Below, in pieces: positions 23,821 to 31,181 of a stretch of 41,496 nucleotides of DNA. This DNA comes from an uncultured Bacteroidales bacterium. Lineage in GTDB: Bacteria > Bacteroidota > Bacteroidia > Bacteroidales > UBA932. The notes under the pieces are model-generated. The model saw only the letters and a program-made list of their open reading frames with translations. It made no database searches and was not told the DNA's origin. The stretch spans positions 1-41,496 of the forward strand of contig CAJODQ010000016.1 of NCBI GenBank assembly GCA_905233345.1, read 5' to 3'. The translations under genes were made by a program, and so were the position numbers. How positions within the stretch are numbered: position 1 is the stretch's first letter; every line of letters begins with the position of its first letter.

Positions 23821-24219
23821 CTAGTCATTCAACCATCCTTCGGGAATAGTCGTGCAGGGATCAAAAGCAGTGCCGTCGGGACGGCGCTGGAGAAGGTGCG
23901 TCGTCGTGCCATTGGTAACCAGCACGTAGCGGACGGGAAGAACACGGGTGTAGCGCAGCACCTGATCGACGAGCGCAGTGCCCAGCGGCACCCCCGGCGC
24001 CTTGCACTCCACCAGCAGCAGCGGCTGCAGCGCCCGGTCGAATACCAGCACGTCCGCCCGGTAACGGCGGCGGTTGTAAACGAACCCGACTTCGCTCTCC
24101 ATACGCGCATACGATACCCCGCAACTTTCGTGGAGCCAACGGATGACCTGCTGCCGCACCTCCTCTTCGGGCGTGCGGGCCACATTTTTTCGACGCAAAG
24201 GATCGTAGATTTCGTCCAT
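23821..24219 (-). CDS. HsdR N-terminal-domain orphan (PD-(D/E)xK nuclease-like)
   Basis: A 132-residue protein matching the type I restriction enzyme R N-terminal domain that occurs alone in many Bacteroidota next to holA. Motifs: ARTPEEEVRQQVIRWL (glutamate of the nuclease core), NRRRYRADVLVFD and LLLVECKAP, giving the E...D...ExK set. There is no helicase part and no hsdM or hsdS nearby, so it is not a working type I system. The function is unknown, perhaps DNA repair or end-processing (inference from holA linkage). It begins 5 nt after the small lipoprotein gene and is probably co-transcribed with it. Confidence 0.82.
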   Translation of the reverse strand: MDEIYDPLRRKNVARTPEEEVRQQVIRWLHESCGVSYARMESEVGFVYNRRRYRADVLVFDRALQPLLLVECKAPGVPLGTALVDQVLRYTRVLPVRYVLVTNGTTTHLLQRRPDGTAFDPCTTIPEGWLND

Positions 24220-24224
24220 GCAGC

Positions 24225-24698
24225 TCAGATTCGCTGGACGATCATGCCGACTTTCTGGAACTCATTCCAAAGCCAGAGATACTCCTCCGTTGCCTTGACC
24301 ACGATGAACTTGACGATGAGCGTGGTCTGCTCGCCGGCAGCCAGGCGGTACTGGATCTCGCACTCCACCTCCTCTCCCTCGGCAGAAGGGATTTCCTCCG
24401 TGTAACGCACATGCAGGTAACGGGTCTGGTCGTCGCTCTGGATGCGGTAGGTGGCGCGGTCATGGCTGGCGGCGCGCTGGTACTTCTCCTGGTTGTAAGC
24501 CAGGGCAATGGCGCCTTTCAGGAAGAGACCCTCCGTGTAGGAGGCCTCGAGCTGCTGGCGCTCGGGCGACTTGGTGATGACCGGCTCCGGGGGTTCGGGC
24601 CCGATCGGATCGGGTTTCGGGCAGGAGACCGCCATCGTGGTGGCGACCACGACCATCAATAGCGTAAAGCGCAGGGCGAAAGACCAGTTCCTTTTCAT
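24225..24698 (-). CDS. Small lipoprotein of unknown function
   Basis: A 157-residue protein with signal peptide and lipobox AVSC (Cys26), a Pro-rich linker (PKPDPIGPEPPEPVITKSP), then a mixed region with beta-strand-like repeats (ATYRIQSDDQTRYLHVRYTE, EGEEVECEIQYRLAAGEQTTLIVKFIVVK). I do not recognise the family. Its ATG overlaps the M6 peptidase stop (ATGA, 24695-24698), so it is translationally coupled to that peptidase and may be its partner or inhibitor, but nothing in the sequence proves it. Confidence 0.7.
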   Translation of the reverse strand: MKRNWSFALRFTLLMVVVATTMAVSCPKPDPIGPEPPEPVITKSPERQQLEASYTEGLFLKGAIALAYNQEKYQRAASHDRATYRIQSDDQTRYLHVRYTEEIPSAEGEEVECEIQYRLAAGEQTTLIVKFIVVKATEEYLWLWNEFQKVGMIVQRI

Positions 24699-26692
24699 TC
24701 TTTGACCTCCAGGATTTTGGTGAGTGTTTCCCGGGCTCCGTCGGAATAGACGATGGTCGCGGAAATCTTGTGGTCGCCCGAATGGGCGAAGGTATAGACT
24801 TCGTCATTCACGGGCTGACTGTCAACGGCCCAGCTGACCACGGCCTTTTCATCGGTGAGGTTGAGCAGGAAAAGGCGGATCTGTTCGCCCTTGTGCCAGC
24901 TGCGATCCATGGCGCCGATGAGCGGATAGTCACTCAAGCGGTTGAGCGCCTGGAATTCAAGCCGGTAGACGCGGCCGGTGACGTTCCACTGGCTGTAATA
25001 CAATTCACAGTAGTAGGTCTCGCCCGGAAGCAGGTCCTCGAAGACATATTGGTTCTTGCTGCCCACCGCCACGGTCTGGCTGCTGATGCCGTTGACGGCA
25101 CCCCAGCGCAGGTTCCATTGGCCACTGCCGCGCTTGTCGCTTTCCCAGCTCAACTGGGCGGAGGTCTGACCAGGCACGATGGAATAGCCAGTCAATACGG
25201 GAAGGTCCCAGCTGTTGTCGAAGACCAGCTGGCAGCTGATGCCGTCGGAGGTGCGGGTAATGTCGGTCACACCCAGGCCAACACCCTTGCCGCTCCAGGC
25301 CAGCAGCGGGAACAGATAAGCGGAATGAATGGTCCGCACATTTTTCTTGCCGGGATAGAAGGCGTCCTCCACGCCCGTAGCCTCCGTGCCGGTCGACGGG
25401 ACGAAACGCGCACAGGGGTGGGCGGCGCTGCCGTTCACGGCATTGGCCGTCCAGCGCATGCGCGCCGACATCGAGCCCGCCATATTGTTGCTCTTGTCGA
25501 TCTGGTAGACCACCAGGCCCGTTCCGCCGATGGCGGCATCCCATTTCGCACCGTCACGGTATTCGAGCCAGAAGTCCTCGCCCGAATTGCCGGTTGGCAG
25601 CACATACGCCTGCATCGCCTGCTGCACCGGCGGCACGATCAGCGCCTGTTCGTTCCGCAGCGTCGTGGCCCGAACCAGCCCGATGAGTTGGCGCTCGAAG
25701 ATGGTCAGGTAGGGCGGCGTGCGGCCGTCATTGTTGTAGTTGCCCCGGTCCATGATGGAGAGGGAGCCGTACAGGCCGGGCCCCGCGCCTTCTTCGTCGT
25801 CATTGACGTCGTAGAGGTCAGGCAGTCCCAGAAAATGGCAATATTCGTGGCAGATCGTGCCGATGCCGGCAAACTGATAGCCCGAAGGACCCGTGTATTC
25901 GGAATAGAGCGAGAAATTCGAAATCTTCATGCCGTCGAGCCACAGGCCCAGGTCGGAGATGTTCCATGACTGAGGCCAGAGCGTATTATCTCCGCCGCCC
26001 TCGGCTTCGTTGTGTCCGGCAAAAAAGAGGAAGACATTGTCCACCACTCCGTCGCCGTCGAAATCGTACCGGGTGAAATCCACCCCGGCCGCATCCGCGG
26101 CCTGGCAGGCATGCTGCACCATCTGCTTGATGTTCCGGTCGGTGACGCCATCGGCATTGGCGCCGTACCAGGCCTCGTTGAGGGGCAGGGTCACCACGTC
26201 GCAGACTTCAAAACTGAACGTGCTGCCGCTTCCCAGGTTGTCGCGGAACCAGTCGAGCACACTGCCCGTGGCCCCGTTTTCCGAATAATACTGCTGGTTG
26301 AAGAGGTTGTAGATGGTGTTGCGGGGAGAAGGAATGGTGAATTTCCGATCCTGGAATTGCACCGGAATCACGATGGTCCGGATGTTGACGGAAGCCTTGG
26401 TGGCCAGGAAGAGGGTCAACAAACCGCCCTCGGGATTGAGCTGCTTCTTCAGCAGGAGCGAGACGGGCGGCAGGGAGTCGGTCACGCGCCACCAGCCCTG
26501 CGCATCCTGGTAGACAGGGCGCCCGTCGGGCGTGGTCTTCCACGAACGGTTTTCATCGCCATGGAGGAGGATTGTCAGCACGCTGCCGTCGGGCTGCTGC
26601 ACCTGCACCGGATACGGCCAGGCTTTCACTGCATCCAATTGCAGCGAAAAGGCCAGCAAGGCGATCAGCACGACAAACAATTTCCGGCACAT
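24695..26692 (-). CDS. M6 family (immune inhibitor A-like) metalloprotease
   Basis: A 665-residue secreted zinc protease. Signal peptide ~1-24. Residues ~25-100 are a propeptide with the W.T.DG..V...G.W pattern. The catalytic domain follows from about 105 (VNIRTIVIPVQFQDRKFT) with DFDGDGVVDNVFLFFAGHNEAEGG (calcium-like loop) and zinc motif CHEYCHFLGLPDLYD (His282, Glu283, His286, Asp292). Residues ~500-600 look like a fibronectin III domain (LPVLTGYSIVPGQTSAQLSWES...ETYYCELYYSQWNVTG) and the tail resembles a PKD-like strand set. No T9SS sorting domain was recognised. It is the first gene of a three-gene minus-strand operon. Confidence 0.88.
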   Translation of the reverse strand: MCRKLFVVLIALLAFSLQLDAVKAWPYPVQVQQPDGSVLTILLHGDENRSWKTTPDGRPVYQDAQGWWRVTDSLPPVSLLLKKQLNPEGGLLTLFLATKASVNIRTIVIPVQFQDRKFTIPSPRNTIYNLFNQQYYSENGATGSVLDWFRDNLGSGSTFSFEVCDVVTLPLNEAWYGANADGVTDRNIKQMVQHACQAADAAGVDFTRYDFDGDGVVDNVFLFFAGHNEAEGGGDNTLWPQSWNISDLGLWLDGMKISNFSLYSEYTGPSGYQFAGIGTICHEYCHFLGLPDLYDVNDDEEGAGPGLYGSLSIMDRGNYNNDGRTPPYLTIFERQLIGLVRATTLRNEQALIVPPVQQAMQAYVLPTGNSGEDFWLEYRDGAKWDAAIGGTGLVVYQIDKSNNMAGSMSARMRWTANAVNGSAAHPCARFVPSTGTEATGVEDAFYPGKKNVRTIHSAYLFPLLAWSGKGVGLGVTDITRTSDGISCQLVFDNSWDLPVLTGYSIVPGQTSAQLSWESDKRGSGQWNLRWGAVNGISSQTVAVGSKNQYVFEDLLPGETYYCELYYSQWNVTGRVYRLEFQALNRLSDYPLIGAMDRSWHKGEQIRLFLLNLTDEKAVVSWAVDSQPVNDEVYTFAHSGDHKISATIVYSDGARETLTKILEVKE

Positions 26693-26740
26693 TCCGTATC
26701 CGTTTTTACCCGTTTATACACGTTTCAAACTACATAATTA

Positions 26741-26748
26741 CAAAAATA
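26741..26748 (-). promoter_or_regulatory. -7 box of the M6 peptidase operon
   Basis: TATTTTTG on the minus strand, 48 nt before the start codon. Confidence 0.45.
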
Positions 26749-26784
26749 TCTCCATACCACCAAAATTTGATCCCGCAAGTTTGC

Positions 26785-26792
26785 TATCTTTG
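26785..26792 (+). promoter_or_regulatory. -7 box of the GT2/LpxB-N/ArnT unit, 6 nt from the start codon
   Basis: TATCTTTG is followed after only 6 nt by the ATG at 26799; a leaderless or nearly leaderless transcript is implied. Confidence 0.5.
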
Positions 26793-26798
26793 CACGTG

Positions 26799-27533
26799 AT
26801 GAACCGCACCGCATCCTATCGCTTCACCATCGTCGTGCCCCTCTTCAACGAGCGCGACAACCTGCCGCAGCTGGAAAAACGCCTGGCCGCCTACCTCGAA
26901 ACGGCGGCGATGCAGCCCGCCTGCGTGATCTTCGTGGACGACGGCTCCACCGATGGCGGCAGCCCGCTGCTGGAAGCGATGTGCCAGCGGCACAAAGACT
27001 TCTACTTCCTGCACTTCGCCCGGAACCGCGGGCTGAGCGCCGCGCTCAAAGCCGGCTTCGACGCCTGTGAATCGCCCTTCGTGGGCTATCTGGACGCCGA
27101 CCTGCAGACCGATCCCGAGGACTTCGACCTGCTCCTCCCCCATGCGGAGAAGCATGCCATGGTCCTGGGCATCCGGACCGGTCGCAAAGACAGCTTCAGC
27201 AAGCGCCTGATCTCGAAGATCGCCAACCACGCCCGCCGCCGCATCGTCCACGACACAGCCCTGGACACGGGCTGTCCGCTCAAAGTGCTGCAAACCGATT
27301 ATGCCCGGCGTCTCCCCTGCCTCAGCGGCATGCACCGCTTCCTGCCTGCGCTGATCAGCGTCATGGGCGGCGACTACCTGCAAATCCCGGTGCATCACCA
27401 TCCGCGTACCGCCGGAAAGAGCAAATTCAACCTGAAGAACCGCTTCTGGGGCCCGATCCGCGACGCCTTCGGCTATCGCTGGTATCTGCGGCGCTGGATC
27501 AACTACACCATCGACAACAGCCAACTCGACTGA
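26799..27533 (+). CDS. GT2 glycosyltransferase, DPM/ArnC-like
   Basis: A 244-residue GT-A enzyme. Motifs: FTIVVPLFNERDNLPQLEKRL, FVDDGSTDGG, NRGLSAALKAGFDAC, YLDADLQTDPED (the DxD metal site) and a late HHHPRTAGKSKFNL, which is the R.GKSK.N block of dolichyl/undecaprenyl-phosphate glycosyltransferases. No C-terminal membrane anchor helices are present, unlike ArnC or GtrB. It most likely makes an undecaprenyl-phosphate sugar. The next gene begins in its stop codon (TGATG), and an ArnT-like transferase follows. Confidence 0.87.
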   Translation: MNRTASYRFTIVVPLFNERDNLPQLEKRLAAYLETAAMQPACVIFVDDGSTDGGSPLLEAMCQRHKDFYFLHFARNRGLSAALKAGFDACESPFVGYLDADLQTDPEDFDLLLPHAEKHAMVLGIRTGRKDSFSKRLISKIANHARRRIVHDTALDTGCPLKVLQTDYARRLPCLSGMHRFLPALISVMGGDYLQIPVHHHPRTAGKSKFNLKNRFWGPIRDAFGYRWYLRRWINYTIDNSQLD

Positions 27534-28168
27534 TGGATCAACTCTGGATCTTCGCGCTCGGTACCGTGGCGCAATTGCTCTTCGCATCGCGCATGCTCGT
27601 CCAATGGCTACAGTCGGAGAAAGCCCGGAAAGTGCAGAATCCCACCATCTTCTGGATCCTGAGCCTGGCCGGTTCCCTGCTCTACCTGCTCTACGGCTGG
27701 CTGCGCAAGGACTTCGCCCTGATGCTGGGCCAGCTGATCGGCTACTACGTGTATATCTGGAACCTGGGCGCCAAGGGCGTCTGGCAGAAACTGGGCGCCT
27801 GGCGCTACGCCGTCGTGAGCGTGCTGCTGCTCATCCCTGTGGCGGCCGTCATCCCGATGGCCGGCCAGTGGCCCGAAGTCTCCGCCAAACTCTTCCACAA
27901 CGACGCCATCCCGCGCGGCCTGCTGCTCTTCGGCACCGCCGGGCAACTCATCTTCTCCACGCGCTTCCTCTATCAGGCCATCTACTCCGCCCGCCGGAAA
28001 GAATCGCTGCTGCCCGTCGGCTTCTGGATCATCAGCGCCGTCGGCGCCAGCATGATCCTGGTCTACGGCATCCTGCGGCGCGATCCCGTGGTTGTGATGG
28101 CAGAAGTGTGCGGTCTGGTCACCTACATCCGCAACCTCATGCTATGGAACCGGGAAAGAAAAGCCTGA
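27533..28168 (+). CDS. LpxB N-terminal-domain membrane protein, two PQ-loop-like repeats
   Basis: A 211-residue membrane protein with two copies of the short LAB_N domain: residues ~5-75 (AQLLFASRMLVQWLQSEKARKVQNPTIFWILSLAGSLLYLLYG) and ~120-200 (AGQLIFSTRFLYQAIYSARRKESLLPVGFWIISAVGASMILVYG). Each repeat holds three helices, and the fold belongs to the SWEET/PQ-loop type of small transporters. It lacks any LpxB catalytic domain. It is coupled on both sides (TGATG with the GT2 gene, 25-bp overlap with the ArnT-like gene). By analogy with ArnE/ArnF it could flip the lipid-linked sugar (inference). Confidence 0.8.
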   Translation: MDQLWIFALGTVAQLLFASRMLVQWLQSEKARKVQNPTIFWILSLAGSLLYLLYGWLRKDFALMLGQLIGYYVYIWNLGAKGVWQKLGAWRYAVVSVLLLIPVAAVIPMAGQWPEVSAKLFHNDAIPRGLLLFGTAGQLIFSTRFLYQAIYSARRKESLLPVGFWIISAVGASMILVYGILRRDPVVVMAEVCGLVTYIRNLMLWNRERKA

Positions 28169-29283
28169 CGGAGCGGCTGCTGGACACACAGTGGGCGCGG
28201 CTGGCCCTGTACCTGCTGCTCTTCCTCCCGTTGCTGCTGCGCCGGGAGCCCACCCCGGACAACGAGCTGAAATACCTGCAGATCGCCGACGAAGCCCTCC
28301 GCGACGGGCATTTCTGGTGCCTGTATCTTGACGGGGCGGCCTACGCCGACAAGCCCCCGCTCTACTTCTGGATCATCATGCTTTTCCGGAAACTGCTGGG
28401 CTTCCACTGCGTGCCGCTGCTGGAACTATTCTCGCTGCTGCCTGCCTTCGGCATCCTCGTGCTCTTCAACCGCTGGTGCGGCGCGCGGCTGCCCAGGCGC
28501 TGGCTGATCGCCGCAGAACTGGCCCTGCTGACCACTGCCTATTTCCTGGGCGGCGCCGTGGTGCTACGCATGGACATGCTCATGTGCTTCTTCATCACGC
28601 TGGCCCTGTGGCTCTTCTGGCGCATGGACCAGGGGGACCGGAGCCCTGCCCTGCCCTGGTGCTTCGCCCTGGCGGTGTTCGGCGCCATCTTCAGCAAGGG
28701 CCCGGTGGGATTCATTTTCCCACTGCTGGGCTGCTTCGTGTGGCTGCTGGCCGAGCGCCGGTTGCGCCATTTCGGCCGGGCGTGGGGCTGGCGCACCTGG
28801 CTCGTGCTGGTCGTGCTCTGCGGCTTCTGGTGGGGATTCGTCTACCTGGAAGGCGGGCGTGACTACATCGACAACCTGTTGGTCCACCAGACAGTGGGCC
28901 GGGCGGTCGACGCCTTCCACCACAAGCGGCCCGTGTACTGGTATCTCTATGTGGTCTGGTATGCCATGGGCCCCTGGTCGCTGCTGACCATTCCCGTGGG
29001 TATCTGGGGCGCCGTGCAGCACAGGCTCCAGGCCCTGGAGCGCTTCTTCCTGCTCATCTCCGCCGCTTTCTTCGTAGTGATGTCGCTTTTCAGTAGCAAA
29101 CTGCAGATCTACCTGCTGCCGATGTTCGGTTTCGTCAACTATGCCTGCTTCCTGATCCTGGCCGCGCAGGAGGGTGAAAATCCCCGCGCCAGCCGGATTC
29201 TGCGCAGGGTCTGCTACTTTGTAGCAGGGCTGATGCTTGCGGGTATGCTCACGGCCGGCCTCTTCTTTCCCGACATTTTTTAG
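28144..29283 (+). CDS. ArnT/GT39-GT83-like membrane glycosyltransferase
   Basis: A 379-residue polytopic protein (about 9-10 hydrophobic segments). The N-terminal extracytoplasmic loop has PTPDNELKYLQIADEALRDG...YADKPPLYFWI, the signature of ArnT/PMT-type transferases, where the acidic residue before the 'E..Y' block is catalytic. FSKGPVGFIFPLLG also matches the family. Shorter than E. coli ArnT (no large periplasmic domain). The start at 28144 lies inside the previous gene; the same frame is open further upstream but that part is a shadow of the LpxB-N gene. It probably moves a sugar from undecaprenyl phosphate to lipid A or a surface polymer. Confidence 0.82.
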   Translation: MEPGKKSLTERLLDTQWARLALYLLLFLPLLLRREPTPDNELKYLQIADEALRDGHFWCLYLDGAAYADKPPLYFWIIMLFRKLLGFHCVPLLELFSLLPAFGILVLFNRWCGARLPRRWLIAAELALLTTAYFLGGAVVLRMDMLMCFFITLALWLFWRMDQGDRSPALPWCFALAVFGAIFSKGPVGFIFPLLGCFVWLLAERRLRHFGRAWGWRTWLVLVVLCGFWWGFVYLEGGRDYIDNLLVHQTVGRAVDAFHHKRPVYWYLYVVWYAMGPWSLLTIPVGIWGAVQHRLQALERFFLLISAAFFVVMSLFSSKLQIYLLPMFGFVNYACFLILAAQEGENPRASRILRRVCYFVAGLMLAGMLTAGLFFPDIF

Positions 29284-29314
29284 CCGACAGAGTATAACTT
29301 TACTGTCAATTCGT

Positions 29315-29322
29315 TACTTTTG
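29315..29322 (+). promoter_or_regulatory. -7 box of alr
   Basis: TACTTTTG, 32 nt before the alr start codon. Confidence 0.45.
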
Positions 29323-29354
29323 TAAGTTAAAGTGAGTAAGTATTAGCGTAGACA

Positions 29355-30464
29355 ATGGCACAGAATCCTCCTCTTGCGCGACTCGAACTGAGCCGCAGTG
29401 GCATACGGAACAACTATACCCATTTCCGCTCCCTCCTCAAGCCCGAGACCAAGATCCTGATCCTGGTCAAGGCCAATGGCTACGGGCACGGCGCCGTACC
29501 CTTCGCCAAGCAGATGGAAGAGGCGGGCGCCGCCTATCTGGGCGTGGCCCTGCCCGGTGAAGGCGTGGAATTGCGCAAAGCCGGCATCAACCTGCCGATC
29601 CTTGTGCTGACCACCGGCACCGACGACTATCCCGAGATCATCCGCTACGGACTGGAGCCGGGCATGCCCGACCTGTACGCGCTCACGCGCCTGCGTGAAG
29701 AGCTGCGCATCGTCGGCCGCCGCGACTATCCCGTGCACATCAACATCGACACGGGCATGCACCGCCTGGGCTTCATGGAAAAAGAAATCCCCGCCCTGAT
29801 CGATTTTCTGGCCGAGAGCCCGGAAATCCACATCGAGGGCCTGTATACCCACCTGGCCGCCTCTGACGAGGTGCAGCACGACGAATTCACCCTGGGCCAG
29901 ATCAAACTGTACGAGAAGCTCAGCACGCAGATCATGCAGCACCTGCCCTACAAGCCGCTGCGCCACGTGCTCAACTCGGCCGGCATCGAGCGTTTCACCG
30001 AATACCAGTACGACATGGTCCGCCTGGGCATCGGCATCTACGGCATCAGCGCCATCTCCGACCCGCGGCTGAAACCCGCCGCCTTCTTCCGCTGCCCCAT
30101 CCTGCAGATCAAGGATCTGCTGCCCGAAGACGGCACCATCGGCTATGGCCGCCACGGCATCCTGCACGAGGGTGTCACCCGCTCCGCCACGCTTTGCGTG
30201 GGCTATGCCGACGGCATCAACCGTCACCTGGGCTGCGGACGCGCCAGCTTCGAAGTCAACGGAAAGATGGCCCCTACCATCGGCAACATCTGCATGGACA
30301 TGTGCATGCTCGACGTCACCGGCATCGACTGCGAGGAAGGCGACATGGTGACCATTTTCGGCGACAAGCCCACGGCCGGCGACCTCGCCCAGATCCTCGA
30401 CACCATCCCTTACGAAATTTTCACCTCGATCCCGCGGCGCGTGAACCGCGTCATCGTGGACTGA
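29355..30464 (+). CDS. alr: Alanine racemase
   Basis: A 369-residue PLP enzyme supplying D-Ala for peptidoglycan. The PLP lysine is Lys39 in ILVKANGYGHG, and the second catalytic base is Tyr264 in IGYGRHG. HINIDTGMHRLGF, YTHLAASDE and GYADGINRHLGCG are further family motifs. Length matches the stand-alone form, not the MurF-fused form found in many Bacteroidota. The next gene starts 46 nt later without a clear promoter, so read-through is possible. Confidence 0.95.
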   Translation: MAQNPPLARLELSRSGIRNNYTHFRSLLKPETKILILVKANGYGHGAVPFAKQMEEAGAAYLGVALPGEGVELRKAGINLPILVLTTGTDDYPEIIRYGLEPGMPDLYALTRLREELRIVGRRDYPVHINIDTGMHRLGFMEKEIPALIDFLAESPEIHIEGLYTHLAASDEVQHDEFTLGQIKLYEKLSTQIMQHLPYKPLRHVLNSAGIERFTEYQYDMVRLGIGIYGISAISDPRLKPAAFFRCPILQIKDLLPEDGTIGYGRHGILHEGVTRSATLCVGYADGINRHLGCGRASFEVNGKMAPTIGNICMDMCMLDVTGIDCEEGDMVTIFGDKPTAGDLAQILDTIPYEIFTSIPRRVNRVIVD

Positions 30465-30510
30465 CACAACCCTATTTGAAAACTAAAAACTAAATCAAAT
30501 TATTACCACC

Positions 30511-31167
30511 ATGGCAACTGAGAAACTCGACATCATGCAGACCATCAAGGACGGCGTCCAGTATGGCCTGAAGAACTTCTTTCCCCTCCTGCTGATGGTC
30601 ATCCTCTACGTAGTGACTGTCTGGATCCCTTACCTCAACGTCGGCACCACCATCGGCTTCTACAAGGCCATCATCAGCATCGGCCGCGGTGAGACCATTG
30701 ATCCGACATCCATCTTCTCGGGCGAAAACTTCAAGAACCTCAGCGGTTTCTTCCTGCTGCTGGGCCTGCTGTACATCGGCATCGTGGTCGCCACCTTCTT
30801 CATGTTCATCCCGGGTCTGGTGATGAGCATCGCCTGGAGCTTCGCCGTTTATTTCTTCATCGACAAAAAAGTTTCCCCGCTCAAGTCGCTCCAGCTGAGC
30901 TATGACTCCACTTTCGGCAACAAATGGCGGATCTTCTTCACGGAACTTCTCTGCTGCATCCTCGTCTCCATCGTCTGCGGTATCCTCGCCGTGATTCCGA
31001 AAGTCGGTGTCGTACTGTCCGGCATCGCCGTCGTCCTCTGCGCCGCCATCGTTGTGGCTGTCGAAGGCGTGATGTACAACTTCTTCTCGCAGAAAGCCGA
31101 CGAGATCCTGAGCAAGAAAGAAGTAGTCGAAAAAGAAGAAGTCGAAGTCGTTCCCACCGAGGCGTAA
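30511..31167 (+). CDS. Integral membrane protein, first gene of the lipid cluster
   Basis: A 218-residue protein with a short N-terminal amphipathic stretch and about five hydrophobic helices (PLLLMVILYVVTVWIPYL at 26-43; FFLLLGLLYIGIVVATFFMFIPGLVMSIAWSFAVYFF at ~77-113, a double span; and ILVSIVCGILAVIP plus VVLSGIAVVLCAAIVVAVEG after 150). A charged tail follows (LSKKEVVEKEEVEVV). The middle resembles the DUF975/GDPD-membrane-domain type ('PGLVMSIAWSFAVYFFIDKKVSPLKSLQLS'), which has no assigned function. It is 14 nt upstream of the MMPL exporter gene, suggesting a partner role. Confidence 0.6.
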   Translation: MATEKLDIMQTIKDGVQYGLKNFFPLLLMVILYVVTVWIPYLNVGTTIGFYKAIISIGRGETIDPTSIFSGENFKNLSGFFLLLGLLYIGIVVATFFMFIPGLVMSIAWSFAVYFFIDKKVSPLKSLQLSYDSTFGNKWRIFFTELLCCILVSIVCGILAVIPKVGVVLSGIAVVLCAAIVVAVEGVMYNFFSQKADEILSKKEVVEKEEVEVVPTEA

Positions 31168-31181
31168 GCACCCCGAGTTAG

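Noticed and set aside
23821-24219. Type I restriction system
   Set aside because: Only the HsdR N-terminal domain is present; no helicase, HsdM or HsdS nearby. It is the common orphan form next to holA.
29343-30467. 374-codon frame antisense to alr
   Set aside because: alr has every catalytic motif; the antisense frame has none.
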